From positions 542,055-606,054 of the forward strand of contig NZ_FNYL01000004.1 in assembly GCF_900109045.1 (NCBI RefSeq): a DNA stretch of 64,000 nucleotides, given 5' to 3'. Position 1 is the first letter of the stretch, and every line of letters begins with the position of its first letter. Positions 45,101-53,075 of the stretch are shown here, in pieces. This stretch comes from Dyadobacter sp. SG02. GTDB taxonomy: Bacteria > Bacteroidota > Bacteroidia > Cytophagales > Spirosomataceae. The position numbers were made by a program, and so were the translations under genes. The notes below the pieces were generated by a model. It saw nothing but the letters and a program-made list of their open reading frames with translations, searched no databases and had not been told where the DNA came from.

Positions 45101-45186
45101 ACCTTTCCGTTTTTGCAGACAATCACAATGGCTGCGAATTTCACATCGTGTTCGACATACTCAAATCCGACGATCAGTTACAATAG
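42112..45186 (+). CDS. Sensor histidine kinase with reg_prop/Y_Y_Y sensor region
   Basis: 1024 residues from ATG 42112; the frame is open to 41869 but that would run through the tRNA. Signal peptide about 1-23 (RALSLVFSITCLLTALAARA). Then reg_prop-type propeller blades (GLPQNSVKTIVRDDAGFFWFGTEDGLARFDG at the start, split in two by residue count) and a Y_Y_Y domain before a membrane segment (SRTLLLSLLLLATYAFF, about 745). Kinase: H-box ITHDVRAPLKYVTQASRQIP (His about 807), N-box VIHNLIDNASKYA, G-boxes IADSGKGID and KGFGLVIVKEVA. There is no receiver or HTH domain, so it needs a separate response regulator, which is not adjacent. Ligand unknown. Confidence 0.88.
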   Translation: MSRALSLVFSITCLLTALAARAQEINFKSDRYALRHYTAETGLPQNSVKTIVRDDAGFFWFGTEDGLARFDGRNFYVFNSSNAKFSSNRVIQSFRGLSDDGPYILLEADEAYKVSGGGLTKTDLYKNEFKKLISYGDLAKSYCIAFELTNRHIYDYYWKGVVFPVSPGNYYVCDTSSVTYFQKGKLAYRKQVSSKKAIDYFTIGQDLYHFDRPNASVYRVDREGPHPITITGDIAEGSAGSATNLEIIWNTFSKTLLLASGGRIFSVDITGRDTFNTTLLLEGFDTNENKIISSFYDKDSGLLLLGSHTKGLFVFTKKQFSAFRKSEGYSFHEQSLYKNRYILTNFGAYDILSKAEAGPLITNKFQGWGPFATKTGYIWGSKRDTIFLFNEQGTRLLGKWRIGDDVCISYVDLDGNLWLGHRDGLLQRFDMKTLKWTFIRIAGLNVHITFISQDKSPDPRKSTFWMGTGSGLYRFTFPGFRVEKIRNFGNSSVHSLFLRRAEDEMEVWGTISGEGLFLIKNNHATLFPTDRKRHLSSAHCITEDKNGCFWVPTNKGLFQMKANDLLEFAKQPDKNLYYLYYDYESGFPTSEFNGGCIPCTLILPDGQFSMPSISGLVYFNPAKIGPQLPDKPLLIDRIEYNGKRMGKGDTLQLDNDFEFIKFSLSTPYFGHPDNVQIDYQLTSHQQTGSWLPVREGGEIVFNGLGSGRYVLSIRKLNGFGSNNYSTKRLVFIIAPKWYETWWSRTLLLSLLLLATYAFFKRRTRSIEKRNEDLERAVTERTAALKESQNELSRQLNIQAHLIASITHDVRAPLKYVTQASRQIPKLNEMGQYKMLNEVGNALEQSLVQMTNFLDNLLSYVRTTLYHSKVEKSQVDLSELIAQKLILFEKVFLLYGNEVSNDVSSGLTVRSNPELLSVVIHNLIDNASKYARNGQIRIFSSISAHAVHLVIADSGKGIDEEVREWFNNPASAHSDSYGNASPKGFGLVIVKEVARLINLSVFADNHNGCEFHIVFDILKSDDQLQ

Positions 45187-45365
45187 TTGTCTCAATAGCT
45201 CCGGATGTATTTCTATCATTGTCAATGTATTCGCCAAGTCGTCAAAAAAAGCATATCGAAAATTATTTGCCATCGGTGACATATTATTTTACAGTTTTTG
45301 CATTAGATTTGTAAGGAATTAAGAGTAAAATTTAAATTTATTCTACAATTTTATACAACAACGCC

Positions 45366-45377
45366 TACAATATTGTA
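45366..45377. promoter_or_regulatory. Perfect 12-bp palindrome before a small ORF
   Basis: TACAATATTGTA is self-complementary and lies 36 bp before the ATG at 45413. It could be an operator for the small gene or for a promoter near it; a TAGATTTG box (45304-45311) matches TAnnTTTG further upstream. Confidence 0.35.
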
Positions 45378-45412
45378 TCTTGCCGTTGATTTACTCATGA
45401 TGCCATGCGAAT

Positions 45413-45643
45413 ATGATTATGACCAACCCTTATTTCTCCGGCTTCGAACATAGTGCGGCCCAAATCCGCCGATTCCTGCAAACCCATAAAACCTTCACAC
45501 TGTTGCTTTCGGGCGGACGCATAGTTCACCACGAGGCTGAGGACGCGATCCGTTTCAGAACCTGGCTTCTGACACATCAGATCGAAGATGTACGCGAATT
45601 GTTTATCAAAAATTATTCAGCTTACAACCTGATGTCGGCCTAG
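45413..45643 (+). CDS. Hypothetical small protein
   Basis: 76 residues, not recognised. Charged and helical (FEHSAAQIRRFLQTHK, then LTHQIEDVRELFIKNYS). It might be a small regulator or an accessory factor; no membrane segment is present. It lies in the 700-bp region between the sensor kinase and rpmH. The GGRIVHHEAEDAIRFRTWLL stretch looks like folded-protein sequence rather than random translation, but the frame is short. Confidence 0.5.
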   Translation: MIMTNPYFSGFEHSAAQIRRFLQTHKTFTLLLSGGRIVHHEAEDAIRFRTWLLTHQIEDVRELFIKNYSAYNLMSA

Positions 45644-45801
45644 GCACGACAGCGCTCCCGCACGCAATTGTCCGTTCAGGCATTTGCCTGACATTATTTT
45701 CCCGTTATAGTTCCCTTTTCGCATTCACACCGCCAGCGATTGCACGCATATATCCCGAAATAGCCTCGCTAACAGACTATTTCTGAAAAAAATATAGAAA
45801 T

Positions 45802-45833
45802 TTTGACTTGATTAATTTTTTTATCTACCTTTG
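45802..45833 (+). promoter_or_regulatory. Promoter of rpmH
   Basis: TTTG (45802-45805), 20 bp spacer, TACCTTTG (45826-45833): an excellent match to the Bacteroidota consensus TTTG / TAnnTTTG. The predicted transcript starts near 45840, about 48 bp before the L34 ATG. Confidence 0.8.
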
Positions 45834-45887
45834 CAAGCCAAAAATACGGGTAGACAGAGATTTATATCGCAATAATTTGATACTGAG

Positions 45888-46046
45888 ATGAAACGTACCT
45901 TTCAACCATCGAATCGTAAGAGGAGAAACAAGCACGGATTCCGTGAGAGAATGTCCACGGCAAACGGACGCAAAGTAGTTGCTGGCCGTCGTAAAAAAGG
46001 TCGTTGGAAACTGACTGTTTCTGACGAAAAACGTCACAAGCAATAA
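45888..46046 (+). CDS. rpmH: 50S ribosomal protein L34
   Basis: 52 residues, highly basic. It opens [20 protein letters not shown] and ends in [20 protein letters not shown], giving a slightly long C-terminus compared with the 44-46 residues of most L34 proteins; a longer tail is common in Bacteroidota. L34 is a late-assembling component of the large ribosomal subunit. It has its own strong promoter and is followed by a terminator before rnpA. Confidence 0.97.
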   Translation: MKRTFQPSNRKRRNKHGFRERMSTANGRKVVAGRRKKGRWKLTVSDEKRHKQ

Positions 46047-46090
46047 GCAACGCTTGAAGGTTTGAGTAGAGGACGCCTGAGTCTTCCATA

Positions 46091-46133
46091 GTCTGATAAG
46101 TTTGAAAATCACAAACTTATCAGACATTTTTTT
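46091..46133 (+). terminator. Terminator/attenuator between rpmH and rnpA
   Basis: Perfect 14-bp stem GTCTGATAAGTTTG (46091-46104) / CAAACTTATCAGAC (46112-46125), 7-nt loop, then A and seven T. It lies 45 bp after the L34 stop and 11 bp before the likely rnpA start, so rnpA gets read-through transcripts only or has its own promoter. Confidence 0.9.
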
Positions 46134-46143
46134 CTACAAGAAC

Positions 46144-46560
46144 TTGAAACAAACATTTGGTAAGAACGAGCGGCTATGTAACCTCCGCATTATCGGCAGG
46201 CTTTTCAAAAAGAGCAGTCCGGAGGTTCAAACGTTCTACCTCTATCCATTCAGGCTGCTGTATATTTATGATCAGCAAACGCCTTCGCTTCTTCCGCAAG
46301 TCCTCTTTTCCATTTCCAAAAGGAATTTCAAGAAAGCGGTCGACCGCAATCTGATCCGTCGGCGTTGCCGTGAGGCTTACCGGCTACACAAATCTGCGCT
46401 CGCTGCATTACCCGCCGAAACGCGCCCTTCCTACATTGCTTTTTTGTATCTTGCAAAAGAAATAACCTCATATGACGTTATTGAAACGGCCATGAAGCAG
46501 TCGCTCAAAAAGCTCGAAAAACTGCCGCCCGCCTTTCTCAAAGAACAATCCAATTCCTGA
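46144..46560 (+). CDS. rnpA: Ribonuclease P protein component
   Basis: 138 residues from a TTG at 46144 (translation MKQTFGKNERLCNLRIIGRL). This start matches the family N-terminus; the upstream TTG at 46102 would put the start inside the terminator hairpin. The RNR motif is intact as SKRNFKKAVDRNLIRRRC. The C-terminal half is typical. Together with the RnpB RNA (not in this window) it matures tRNA 5' ends. The S41 protease gene starts 6 bp after its stop. Confidence 0.93.
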   Translation: MKQTFGKNERLCNLRIIGRLFKKSSPEVQTFYLYPFRLLYIYDQQTPSLLPQVLFSISKRNFKKAVDRNLIRRRCREAYRLHKSALAALPAETRPSYIAFLYLAKEITSYDVIETAMKQSLKKLEKLPPAFLKEQSNS

Positions 46561-46566
46561 ACATAG

Positions 46567-48219
46567 ATGAAAAAGTATCTTCGTTCCATTTTGCTGGCCG
46601 CTCCGGTTGTGGGTGGGCTCGCATTCGTTTCCTTCCGTCAGGACGACCGCCTTTTCGAAATCGCGCGAAATCTGGACATCTATGCGACGCTTTTCAAGGA
46701 ATTGAATGCGTATTATGTCGATGAGATCAATCCCAACCAGCTGATCAAGACCAGTATCGATAATATGCTCCGCTCGCTCGATCCTTACACCGTATACTAC
46801 GCCGAGGACGACATCGAGGACTACATGACCCTGACCACCGGCAAATACAACGGCATTGGTGCGATGGTCAATTCCGCCGACGGCAAGCATACCGTGATGA
46901 TGGTATATGAAGATACCCCGGCACAAAAAGCGGGATTGCAACTCGGCGACGAGATTACGAAAATCAACGATATCGACCTTTCGACCCGCGAGGACTTCGA
47001 CACGGGAAAACTGCTCAAAGGCCAGACCCAGACGGCCGTGAAGCTGACGGTAAAGCGCTATGGAATTACCAAGCCACTCGAAATCTCACTGAACCGTGAC
47101 ATCGTGAAGGTAACCAATGTGCCCTACTACGGGATGCTGAACGAGGAGGTGGGTTATATCGATCTAAAAGACTTCACCGCCACCGCTTCCAGAGAAGTCC
47201 GTAATGCATTCCAGGAGCTGAAAGGCAAAGGCATGAAATCGGTCGTGCTCGACCTGCGCGATAACCCGGGCGGCTTGCTGAATATGGCCATTGAAATCTC
47301 GAATATATTCATTCCAAAAGGTGAGGAAGTGGTGTCGACCAAAGGAAAAGTAAGTGAATGGAACAAAACCTACACGGCTTACAATCCTGCGCTCGATACT
47401 GAAATACCGGTTGTGGTTCTGACCAATAACCGCAGCGCGTCCGCGGCAGAAATTGTTTCCGGCGTCATTCAGGATTACGACCGCGGCGTATTGATCGGTC
47501 AGCGGACTTACGGAAAAGGCCTCGTGCAAACCACGCGTGACCTTTCATTCAATACTAAAATGAAGATCACCACTGCCAAATATTACATTCCAAGCGGCCG
47601 GTGCATCCAGGCGATCGATTACAGCCATCGCAACGACGACGGCAGCGTAGGTAAGATCCCCGATTCGCTCATGACCGAGTTCAAGACGCGCAATGGCCGT
47701 GTGGTATTTGACGGTGGCGGTATTTTGCCCGACATTATTACTGAGAAGGAAAACTATTCACCACTGGCCATTTCGCTGGGCCGTAACCGGTTGTTCTTCG
47801 ATTACGCGGTGAAATACCATTTCGAACACCCGACCATTAAACCTGCCAAGGAATTTCACCTGACAGACGCCGATTATGCTGCGTTTACCAAATGGCTGGG
47901 CGACAAGGAATACGACTACACCACACAGGTAGAACGCGACCTGAACGATCTGGAAGCCTCCGCCAAGAAGGAAAAATCATTGGAAGTAATTGAAGATCAA
48001 CTGAAAGCATTGAAATCCAAACTTTCACACAGCAAGGATAACGACCTCCAAATCTTCAAACCCGAGATCAAAAGAATACTCGAAGAAGAGATTATCAAGC
48101 ATTACTACCTGGAAAAAGGCATGCGGGAGGCTTCTTTCAATGAAGATCCCGAAGTAAAAGCGGCGCTGGCGCTTTTCAAAGAACCGGCCCGTTACAGCCA
48201 GCTTTTGAAAAAGAAATAA
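46567..48219 (+). CDS. S41 carboxyl-terminal processing protease (CtpA/Prc type)
   Basis: 550 residues. Signal anchor about 5-25 (RSILLAAPVVGGLAFVSF). PDZ domain about 90-170 (GIGAMVNS, TPAQKAGLQLGDEITKIND). Catalytic serine in NNRSASAAEIVSG (about S292) and lysine in YGKGLVQTT (about K317), 25 residues apart as in Prc. C-terminal extension of about 150 residues is helical and charged. It cleaves proteins from their C-termini in the periplasm. A terminator follows. Confidence 0.93.
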   Translation: MKKYLRSILLAAPVVGGLAFVSFRQDDRLFEIARNLDIYATLFKELNAYYVDEINPNQLIKTSIDNMLRSLDPYTVYYAEDDIEDYMTLTTGKYNGIGAMVNSADGKHTVMMVYEDTPAQKAGLQLGDEITKINDIDLSTREDFDTGKLLKGQTQTAVKLTVKRYGITKPLEISLNRDIVKVTNVPYYGMLNEEVGYIDLKDFTATASREVRNAFQELKGKGMKSVVLDLRDNPGGLLNMAIEISNIFIPKGEEVVSTKGKVSEWNKTYTAYNPALDTEIPVVVLTNNRSASAAEIVSGVIQDYDRGVLIGQRTYGKGLVQTTRDLSFNTKMKITTAKYYIPSGRCIQAIDYSHRNDDGSVGKIPDSLMTEFKTRNGRVVFDGGGILPDIITEKENYSPLAISLGRNRLFFDYAVKYHFEHPTIKPAKEFHLTDADYAAFTKWLGDKEYDYTTQVERDLNDLEASAKKEKSLEVIEDQLKALKSKLSHSKDNDLQIFKPEIKRILEEEIIKHYYLEKGMREASFNEDPEVKAALALFKEPARYSQLLKKK

Positions 48220-48228
48220 TACCATCCG

Positions 48229-48253
48229 GCCCGTCGCTCGCGGCGGGCTTTTT
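48229..48253 (+). terminator. Terminator after the S41 protease gene
   Basis: Stem GCCCGTCGC (48229-48237) / GCGGCGGGC (48240-48248) with a wobble pair (innermost pairs open to a CTCG loop), followed by TTTTTG. It is 10 bp past the stop and just before tsaB. Confidence 0.75.
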
Positions 48254-48261
48254 GTTTTTAT

Positions 48262-48957
48262 ATGCTTCTATTAAGTATCGACACCTCGATCCGCGGATGC
48301 TCAGTAGCCGTTCACAATGATACGGGCTTGCTGGCTGCCTACGATCTTTTCACCGATAAATCCTCGTCGGCCATGCTCACCACGCTCATGCGCGACAGCG
48401 TGACGCACGCGGGATTCGAACTCCCGGATATCGACGCGATCGTGGTCGCAAAAGGCCCCGGCTCGTATACCGGCCTGCGCGTGGGCGTATCCACAGCCAA
48501 GGGCCTGTGCTACGCGCTCGACAAGCCGCTGATCGCCATCAATACCTTGCAGGCGATGGCCCTACAACTCGCTCCATTTTTTCCCGGACATTTGTTCTGC
48601 CCGATGATCGACGCGCGACGTATGGAGGTCTATTCGGCCGTTTTCGATGATAGCAATGCATTCGTACAGGAAACACAGGCGGTGATTATGAATGAAAATT
48701 CTTTTGAAGACGTGCTGACGAATCATAAGGTCGTATTCTTCGGCGATGGCGCCGCGAAATGCAAGCCGATATTGGAAAAACATTCGAATGCGGTTTTCCC
48801 GGCAACGGATATTAAACCTTCGGCTAAAACCGTCGGCCAGCTGGGTACGATCGCTTTTCAAAATGCCCGGTTCGAGGATGTGGCGTCATTTGAACCCTAT
48901 TACCTGAAAGATTTCATGTCGCCCGCACCGCGGAAAGCCAGTACATTGGTGCAGTAA
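48262..48957 (+). CDS. tsaB: tRNA threonylcarbamoyladenosine biosynthesis protein TsaB
   Basis: 231 residues, partner of TsaD in making t6A at position 37 of ANN-decoding tRNAs. ASKHA-fold N-terminus LSIDTSIRGCSVAVHND (about 4-20), then VAKGPGSYTGLRVGVSTAKG (about 65-84). C-terminal lobe FCPMIDARRMEVYSA and PYYLKDFMSPAP are typical. Function firmly assigned from family. It starts 43 bp after the protease gene. Confidence 0.94.
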   Translation: MLLLSIDTSIRGCSVAVHNDTGLLAAYDLFTDKSSSAMLTTLMRDSVTHAGFELPDIDAIVVAKGPGSYTGLRVGVSTAKGLCYALDKPLIAINTLQAMALQLAPFFPGHLFCPMIDARRMEVYSAVFDDSNAFVQETQAVIMNENSFEDVLTNHKVVFFGDGAAKCKPILEKHSNAVFPATDIKPSAKTVGQLGTIAFQNARFEDVASFEPYYLKDFMSPAPRKASTLVQ

Positions 48958-49031
48958 ACAACGATTTTACAAGTTTCGCCAAACAATCGCCCGCATTTTG
49001 TTGTTAGCCTTTTTGTAAATGGATTTTTAGC

Positions 49032-49565
49032 ATGGAAACTGACGAAATTGTAAACCGGGTTGCCACCAGCGGCATTATGTCTCTCGACCTCGAAGAGCTT
49101 TACCATCCCGGCGAACGCATTGTTTACGATATTAAGGACAACCTCTGGCAGGGCATGATCCTGCGGGAAAAGGATTTCCGCGACTTTCTTAAAAGCCACG
49201 ACTGGTCGCAGTACCAGGGCAAAAATGTGGCAATAATTTGCTCGGAAGACGCCATTGTACCTACCTGGGCCTATATGCTGCTTGCCGTGCAGCTGGAACC
49301 TTACGCGAATGCATTTGTTTTCGGTGATTTGAATGCTTTGGAAGACAAACTCTTCTCCGACGCTATTGCCAAGCTCAATGCGGAGGAATTTGCAGGAAAA
49401 CGGGTGGTAGTAAAAGGTTGCAGCAAGGTGGATGTGCCAGTTTCGGCCTATGTAGCGGTGAGCAAATTGCTGAAACCCGTTGTACAAAGCCTGATGTTCG
49501 GCGAGCCTTGCAGTACTGTACCACTTTACAAAAAGCCCAAGTCTTCCGTTTCCTCGACCGACTGA
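49032..49565 (+). CDS. DUF2480 family protein
   Basis: 177 residues; matches my memory of DUF2480, a Bacteroidota-specific family of unknown function. It opens DEIVNRVATSGIMSLDLEELYHPGERIVYDIKD and has the family features GMILREKDFRDFL, VAIICSEDAIVPTWAYMLL and the Cys-bearing VVVKGCSKVDVPVSAYV. Probably cytoplasmic. Its last 40 bp overlap the 3' end of rnhB on the other strand, so the end of each transcript may pair with the other. Confidence 0.88.
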   Translation: METDEIVNRVATSGIMSLDLEELYHPGERIVYDIKDNLWQGMILREKDFRDFLKSHDWSQYQGKNVAIICSEDAIVPTWAYMLLAVQLEPYANAFVFGDLNALEDKLFSDAIAKLNAEEFAGKRVVVKGCSKVDVPVSAYVAVSKLLKPVVQSLMFGEPCSTVPLYKKPKSSVSSTD

Positions 49566-50152
49566 TCGGCTTCTTCTTTGATCAATTTGAATGTCATCCG
49601 GTGATACGAGCACGGGCCGTGCAGCACGATCGCCTTGCGGTGATGGATCGTCGGATAACCGACATTCTGTTCCCAGCCATAATGCGGGAATTGCCGGGAT
49701 AAGTTGCTCATCAGCTCGTCCCGGTAATTTTTTGCCAGAACCGAGGCGGCTGCAATCGACAGGTAATGCGCGTCGCCCTTGATAATGCAGGTGTGCGGGA
49801 TCATCGGGTAAGGCGTGAAGCGGTTACCGTCGACCAGTAAATGCTCGGGACGCACCCGTAGCTTGTCGATCGCCCGGTGCATGGCCAGAAAACTCGCTTT
49901 CAGGATATTGATTTTATCAATTTCAACATTATCCACCTCGGCCACGGCCCAGGAAATGGATTCGCGGATGATTTCCTTTTCCAGTTCCAAACGTTGCGCT
50001 TTGGTAAGTTGCTTGGAATCGTTCAGGAATGAATGCTTGTAATCACGCGGCAAAATTACTGCCGCGGCCACCACAGGTCCTGCCAGGCAGCCCCTTCCTA
50101 CTTCATCCAACCCCGCCTCGATGGCATCGATATTGTAATAAGCTTTCAGCAT
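49526..50152 (-). CDS. rnhB: Ribonuclease HII
   Basis: 208 residues from ATG 50152 (LKAYYNIDAIEAGLDEVGRG follows). It removes ribonucleotides from DNA and RNA primers. Active-site acidics are in AGLDEVGRGCLAGPVVAAAV (DE pair at about 14-15), LLVDGNRF and KGDAHYLSIAAASVLAKNYRD. The ATG overlaps the batA stop by 1 bp, so the two are translationally coupled. The upstream 24 codons of the frame belong to batA's region in another frame and are not included. Confidence 0.95.
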   Translation of the reverse strand: MLKAYYNIDAIEAGLDEVGRGCLAGPVVAAAVILPRDYKHSFLNDSKQLTKAQRLELEKEIIRESISWAVAEVDNVEIDKINILKASFLAMHRAIDKLRVRPEHLLVDGNRFTPYPMIPHTCIIKGDAHYLSIAAASVLAKNYRDELMSNLSRQFPHYGWEQNVGYPTIHHRKAIVLHGPCSYHRMTFKLIKEEADQSVEETEDLGFL

Positions 50153-51171
50153 CAATCTTCCAGAATGTTGGCCATAAATGTACCCTTCGTACCGATAGCT
50201 GCGAGCAGCAATGCAACTGCCCAATAGAGGTAAACACGGTAGTAATCCTTCACGTCGCGCGACAGTATATCGCGGGATTTCACTTTCTCCAACTGGTCGA
50301 TCTGTTTGAAGACCGTTTCCAGTGTCGTGTTATCGGTAGCGCGAAAATACTTACCGTTGCCGATTCCCGCAATATTTTGCAGCTCTCCTTCATCCATTAA
50401 TGCCCCCGCATTGGCCGTAGTATCGGCTTTCGACATCTTTTTAGGTCGACCAACTGAAATGGTATAGACCTTCACCCCGAATGCATTAGCCAGTTGCGCC
50501 GAGGTCGTCGGTCCGAGGTTACCCGAGGTATTATCGCCGTCGCTGATCAGGATCGCGACCTTGCTCTCGCCGGGCGTATCACGCATTCTGTTCACAGCTA
50601 CCGCCAATGCACTGCCGATCGCCGTTCCGGGCGTAGGGATGAGGCTCGGATTGACTTCGTCGAGGAAACCGTATAATAATTCGTAATCGGTGGTAAGCGG
50701 GCAGAGCGATACGGCCTCGCCAGCAAAAACGATCAGGCCGATCCGGTCCTGCAACCTGCCTTTGATAAACTGCCGCGCCATTCGCTTGGCCGCTTCGAGG
50801 CGGTTTGGGCTCAGGTCCTTTTCAATCATCGAATCCGAAATGTCCAGCAGCAGCATAATGTCGATACCCTCCGAATATTGGTCTTTCCTCTCCGAAACCA
50901 CCTGTGGCCGGGCCAATGCGACCAGAATGAGGCAAATCGCCAGGCCTACGCAAACAGGTTGGACAAACCGCAGCAATGTAAGCCAGCTCCGGAAACCTGT
51001 GACGGAAGTGTAGGTAATGGTGAGCCGCTGCTTGTGCTTGCGGTGTAATGCGTTCCTCAACCAAAACAAGAAAGGAATCAACGGCAGTAGATAGAGGAAA
51101 TAGGGATATACCCATTCGTAAGACCTCAGCGTGTTGTACCCAAACCATTCCAGTGAAAACCAGTTTTCCAT
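50152..51171 (-). CDS. batA: VWA-domain protein BatA
   Basis: 339 residues with one or two N-terminal hydrophobic segments (about 15-75) and one near the C-terminus (about 310-330); the VWA domain between carries the MIDAS motif LLLDISDSM (D-x-S-x-S) and the later LISDGDNTSG. Bat proteins in Bacteroidota were linked to aerotolerance, and sit in the inner membrane. It follows the hypothetical membrane gene by 13 bp and precedes rnhB by overlap; batB/C are not adjacent. Confidence 0.88.
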   Translation of the reverse strand: MENWFSLEWFGYNTLRSYEWVYPYFLYLLPLIPFLFWLRNALHRKHKQRLTITYTSVTGFRSWLTLLRFVQPVCVGLAICLILVALARPQVVSERKDQYSEGIDIMLLLDISDSMIEKDLSPNRLEAAKRMARQFIKGRLQDRIGLIVFAGEAVSLCPLTTDYELLYGFLDEVNPSLIPTPGTAIGSALAVAVNRMRDTPGESKVAILISDGDNTSGNLGPTTSAQLANAFGVKVYTISVGRPKKMSKADTTANAGALMDEGELQNIAGIGNGKYFRATDNTTLETVFKQIDQLEKVKSRDILSRDVKDYYRVYLYWAVALLLAAIGTKGTFMANILED

Positions 51172-51184
51172 TCAAATGACCGGG

Positions 51185-52111
51185 TTAAGCGATGGGACTG
51201 TCGAGTACAAACTTCCTTTTTGCCCTATACAAGCGTGTAGCGCCCGTTTTGAGCACTTCAAGGTATGTTTCCATATTCCCCGACCGCCCTTGTCCGTACA
51301 CAATGCTGTCCATGTTTTTCAGGGCATCGGCCAGTGCGTCGTCGGGCATATTATCGATGATTTCACGTGTAGTATAAGTTGCAAAAGGCTTTTTTTCCAA
51401 CCTTTCCAGGTAGTTTTTCCATATGATAATGGCCTTTTCGGCGTCTTTGATATTGCCCTTCTCGCGCGCGCTACGCATGAGGCGGTTGAACGAGCGCACA
51501 TATTCCAAATGCCGGCGCTGTAATTTGAGCAGCTGCCATTGTTTGTATATATCCCGGCCAAAAACCCAGTAAATGCTACCCACCACGCCGATAATCAATG
51601 CTACCGAACCGATCAGCATGGAAAAGTTGAATTCGCGGCTCAGGACGGCAAGTGCCGTTTCCTCCTTCAATACCGGCTTTTTTTTGAGATCGATATTATT
51701 GCTTTTAATAAGCAAAACCGAATCGGGTGCGGTGTAAACGGCTGTGCAATCCTTTTTTTGGAATACAAAAACAGGTAAGCGGAGCTTTTGAACTTTCGAA
51801 ACGTCGAACGAAATGAGGTGGTAAACCGCGCTGTCGAGCGTGCCGCGGGCATCGGTACTGGACACAAATGTTCTCTGCGATACCAGCTCGAAAGGCGAAA
51901 AGTCGTAGGTACTGTCGGGAAAGAATATCTCGGACTCGGGGCTGTGGCGGACGCTCAGCGAAAAGTAAACAGGCTTGCCGACTTCCACGCTGTCGGTCAG
52001 GAAAACACCTTTCGGGCTTGTCCGCTGTTTGCGTACATCTCTTGCCATGCCCGAAAAGCACAACAAAAAGCCTATTGCGACCGAGAAGATTACCTGAAAA
52101 ACCCTAGCCAT
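51185..52111 (-). CDS. Bat-operon membrane protein, hypothetical
   Basis: 308 residues. Signal peptide about 1-22 (IFSVAIGFLLCFSGMA), a beta-rich middle (about 25-150) with VEVGKPVYFSLSV, then a transmembrane helix (SMLIGSVALIIGVVGSIYWVFG, about 163-185 by order) and a cytoplasmic helical tail. This is the usual linker gene between DUF58 and BatA in the Bacteroidota Bat locus. No catalytic motif. It overlaps the DUF58 gene by 8 bp. Function unknown. Confidence 0.8.
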   Translation of the reverse strand: MARVFQVIFSVAIGFLLCFSGMARDVRKQRTSPKGVFLTDSVEVGKPVYFSLSVRHSPESEIFFPDSTYDFSPFELVSQRTFVSSTDARGTLDSAVYHLISFDVSKVQKLRLPVFVFQKKDCTAVYTAPDSVLLIKSNNIDLKKKPVLKEETALAVLSREFNFSMLIGSVALIIGVVGSIYWVFGRDIYKQWQLLKLQRRHLEYVRSFNRLMRSAREKGNIKDAEKAIIIWKNYLERLEKKPFATYTTREIIDNMPDDALADALKNMDSIVYGQGRSGNMETYLEVLKTGATRLYRAKRKFVLDSPIA

Positions 52112-52991
52112 TGGCCGTACTTTTGGTATAACGCCTCACCTTAAACAAATGGATCAGCGCCGGCACATAGTCTTCCTGGGTATTAATGGAAATATAGTCG
52201 GCGCGGTTCTGATGGCACAGCCTTTCGAGCTCGGCGCTGCGCTTGCCGAAGCGATTGGCCATTTCCTCACGGTATTGTTTGGAGGATGTGTTCACCCAAA
52301 CGGTCGTCTTCTTTTCCGCATCGTAAAGCGGGATAATGCCTAATCCGGGCAGGTTCACCTCCCTCGAATCATACAAATGGATCACAATGAGGTCGTGCTT
52401 GCGGGCCAGTGCTTTGAGGTTATGCTGGTAGTTGTTATCGATGAAATCGGAGATCAGGAATATCAGGCTGCGGCGGCGGAGCACATTCAATGCAACCAGA
52501 ATGGCCTCGGCGATATTGGTTTTGGTCGATTCGGGAACGAGTTTGTAAAGCTCTGAAATGAGGCCGTAACCATGTTTCATACCGTCGGAAGGGCGAATGT
52601 ACCGCTCATTTTTATCCGAAAAACAGAGCAACCCTACCCGGCTCGCTTCCTGAATGGCCGAGAGCGTGAGCACCCCGCATATTTCCTTCGCAATATCGAT
52701 TTTGAGTTTCTTGATCTCCCCCACCTGCTGCGACGCGCTTACGTCGAGCATGAAGAAGGCCGTTTGCTCTTTATCCTCTTTAAAAATCTTGACAAATGTC
52801 CCATGCCCCTTCGCAGAAGTGTTCCAGTCGATCGCCCGCACGTCGTCGCCATACTGGTACAAGCGCAGGTCGTCGAATTCCAGGCCGGACCCTTTGAATA
52901 CCGAATGGAAATTGCCGTGACGCTCGCTGGTCACCGCTTTCCGCATCCGGATTTCATACTTCCTTAACTTTCCCAGGAACTGCTCAAACAT
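52104..52991 (-). CDS. DUF58 domain protein (MoxR/Bat-associated, VWA-like)
   Basis: 295 residues. DUF58 signature in GSGLEFDDLRLYQYGDDVRAIDW and the VWA-like core FMLDVSASQQVGE (about 83-95). DUF58 proteins usually work with a MoxR AAA+ ATPase encoded just upstream; here the upstream gene is a divergent DUF4296 lipoprotein, so moxR is elsewhere or lost. It is the first gene of the DUF58-linker-batA-rnhB run. Confidence 0.9.
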   Translation of the reverse strand: MFEQFLGKLRKYEIRMRKAVTSERHGNFHSVFKGSGLEFDDLRLYQYGDDVRAIDWNTSAKGHGTFVKIFKEDKEQTAFFMLDVSASQQVGEIKKLKIDIAKEICGVLTLSAIQEASRVGLLCFSDKNERYIRPSDGMKHGYGLISELYKLVPESTKTNIAEAILVALNVLRRRSLIFLISDFIDNNYQHNLKALARKHDLIVIHLYDSREVNLPGLGIIPLYDAEKKTTVWVNTSSKQYREEMANRFGKRSAELERLCHQNRADYISINTQEDYVPALIHLFKVRRYTKSTANG

Positions 52992-53075
52992 AAGTTTTGC
53001 AAAAAAATCACCACCTTTGTCGTCTGGTGTACCTAAAACAAAGATAGGTATTTTGATAGTAAGCTACGCCCTGCG

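Noticed and set aside
46102..46143. Earlier TTG start for rnpA
   Set aside because: It lies inside a strong terminator hairpin; the family N-terminus begins at the TTG at 46144.
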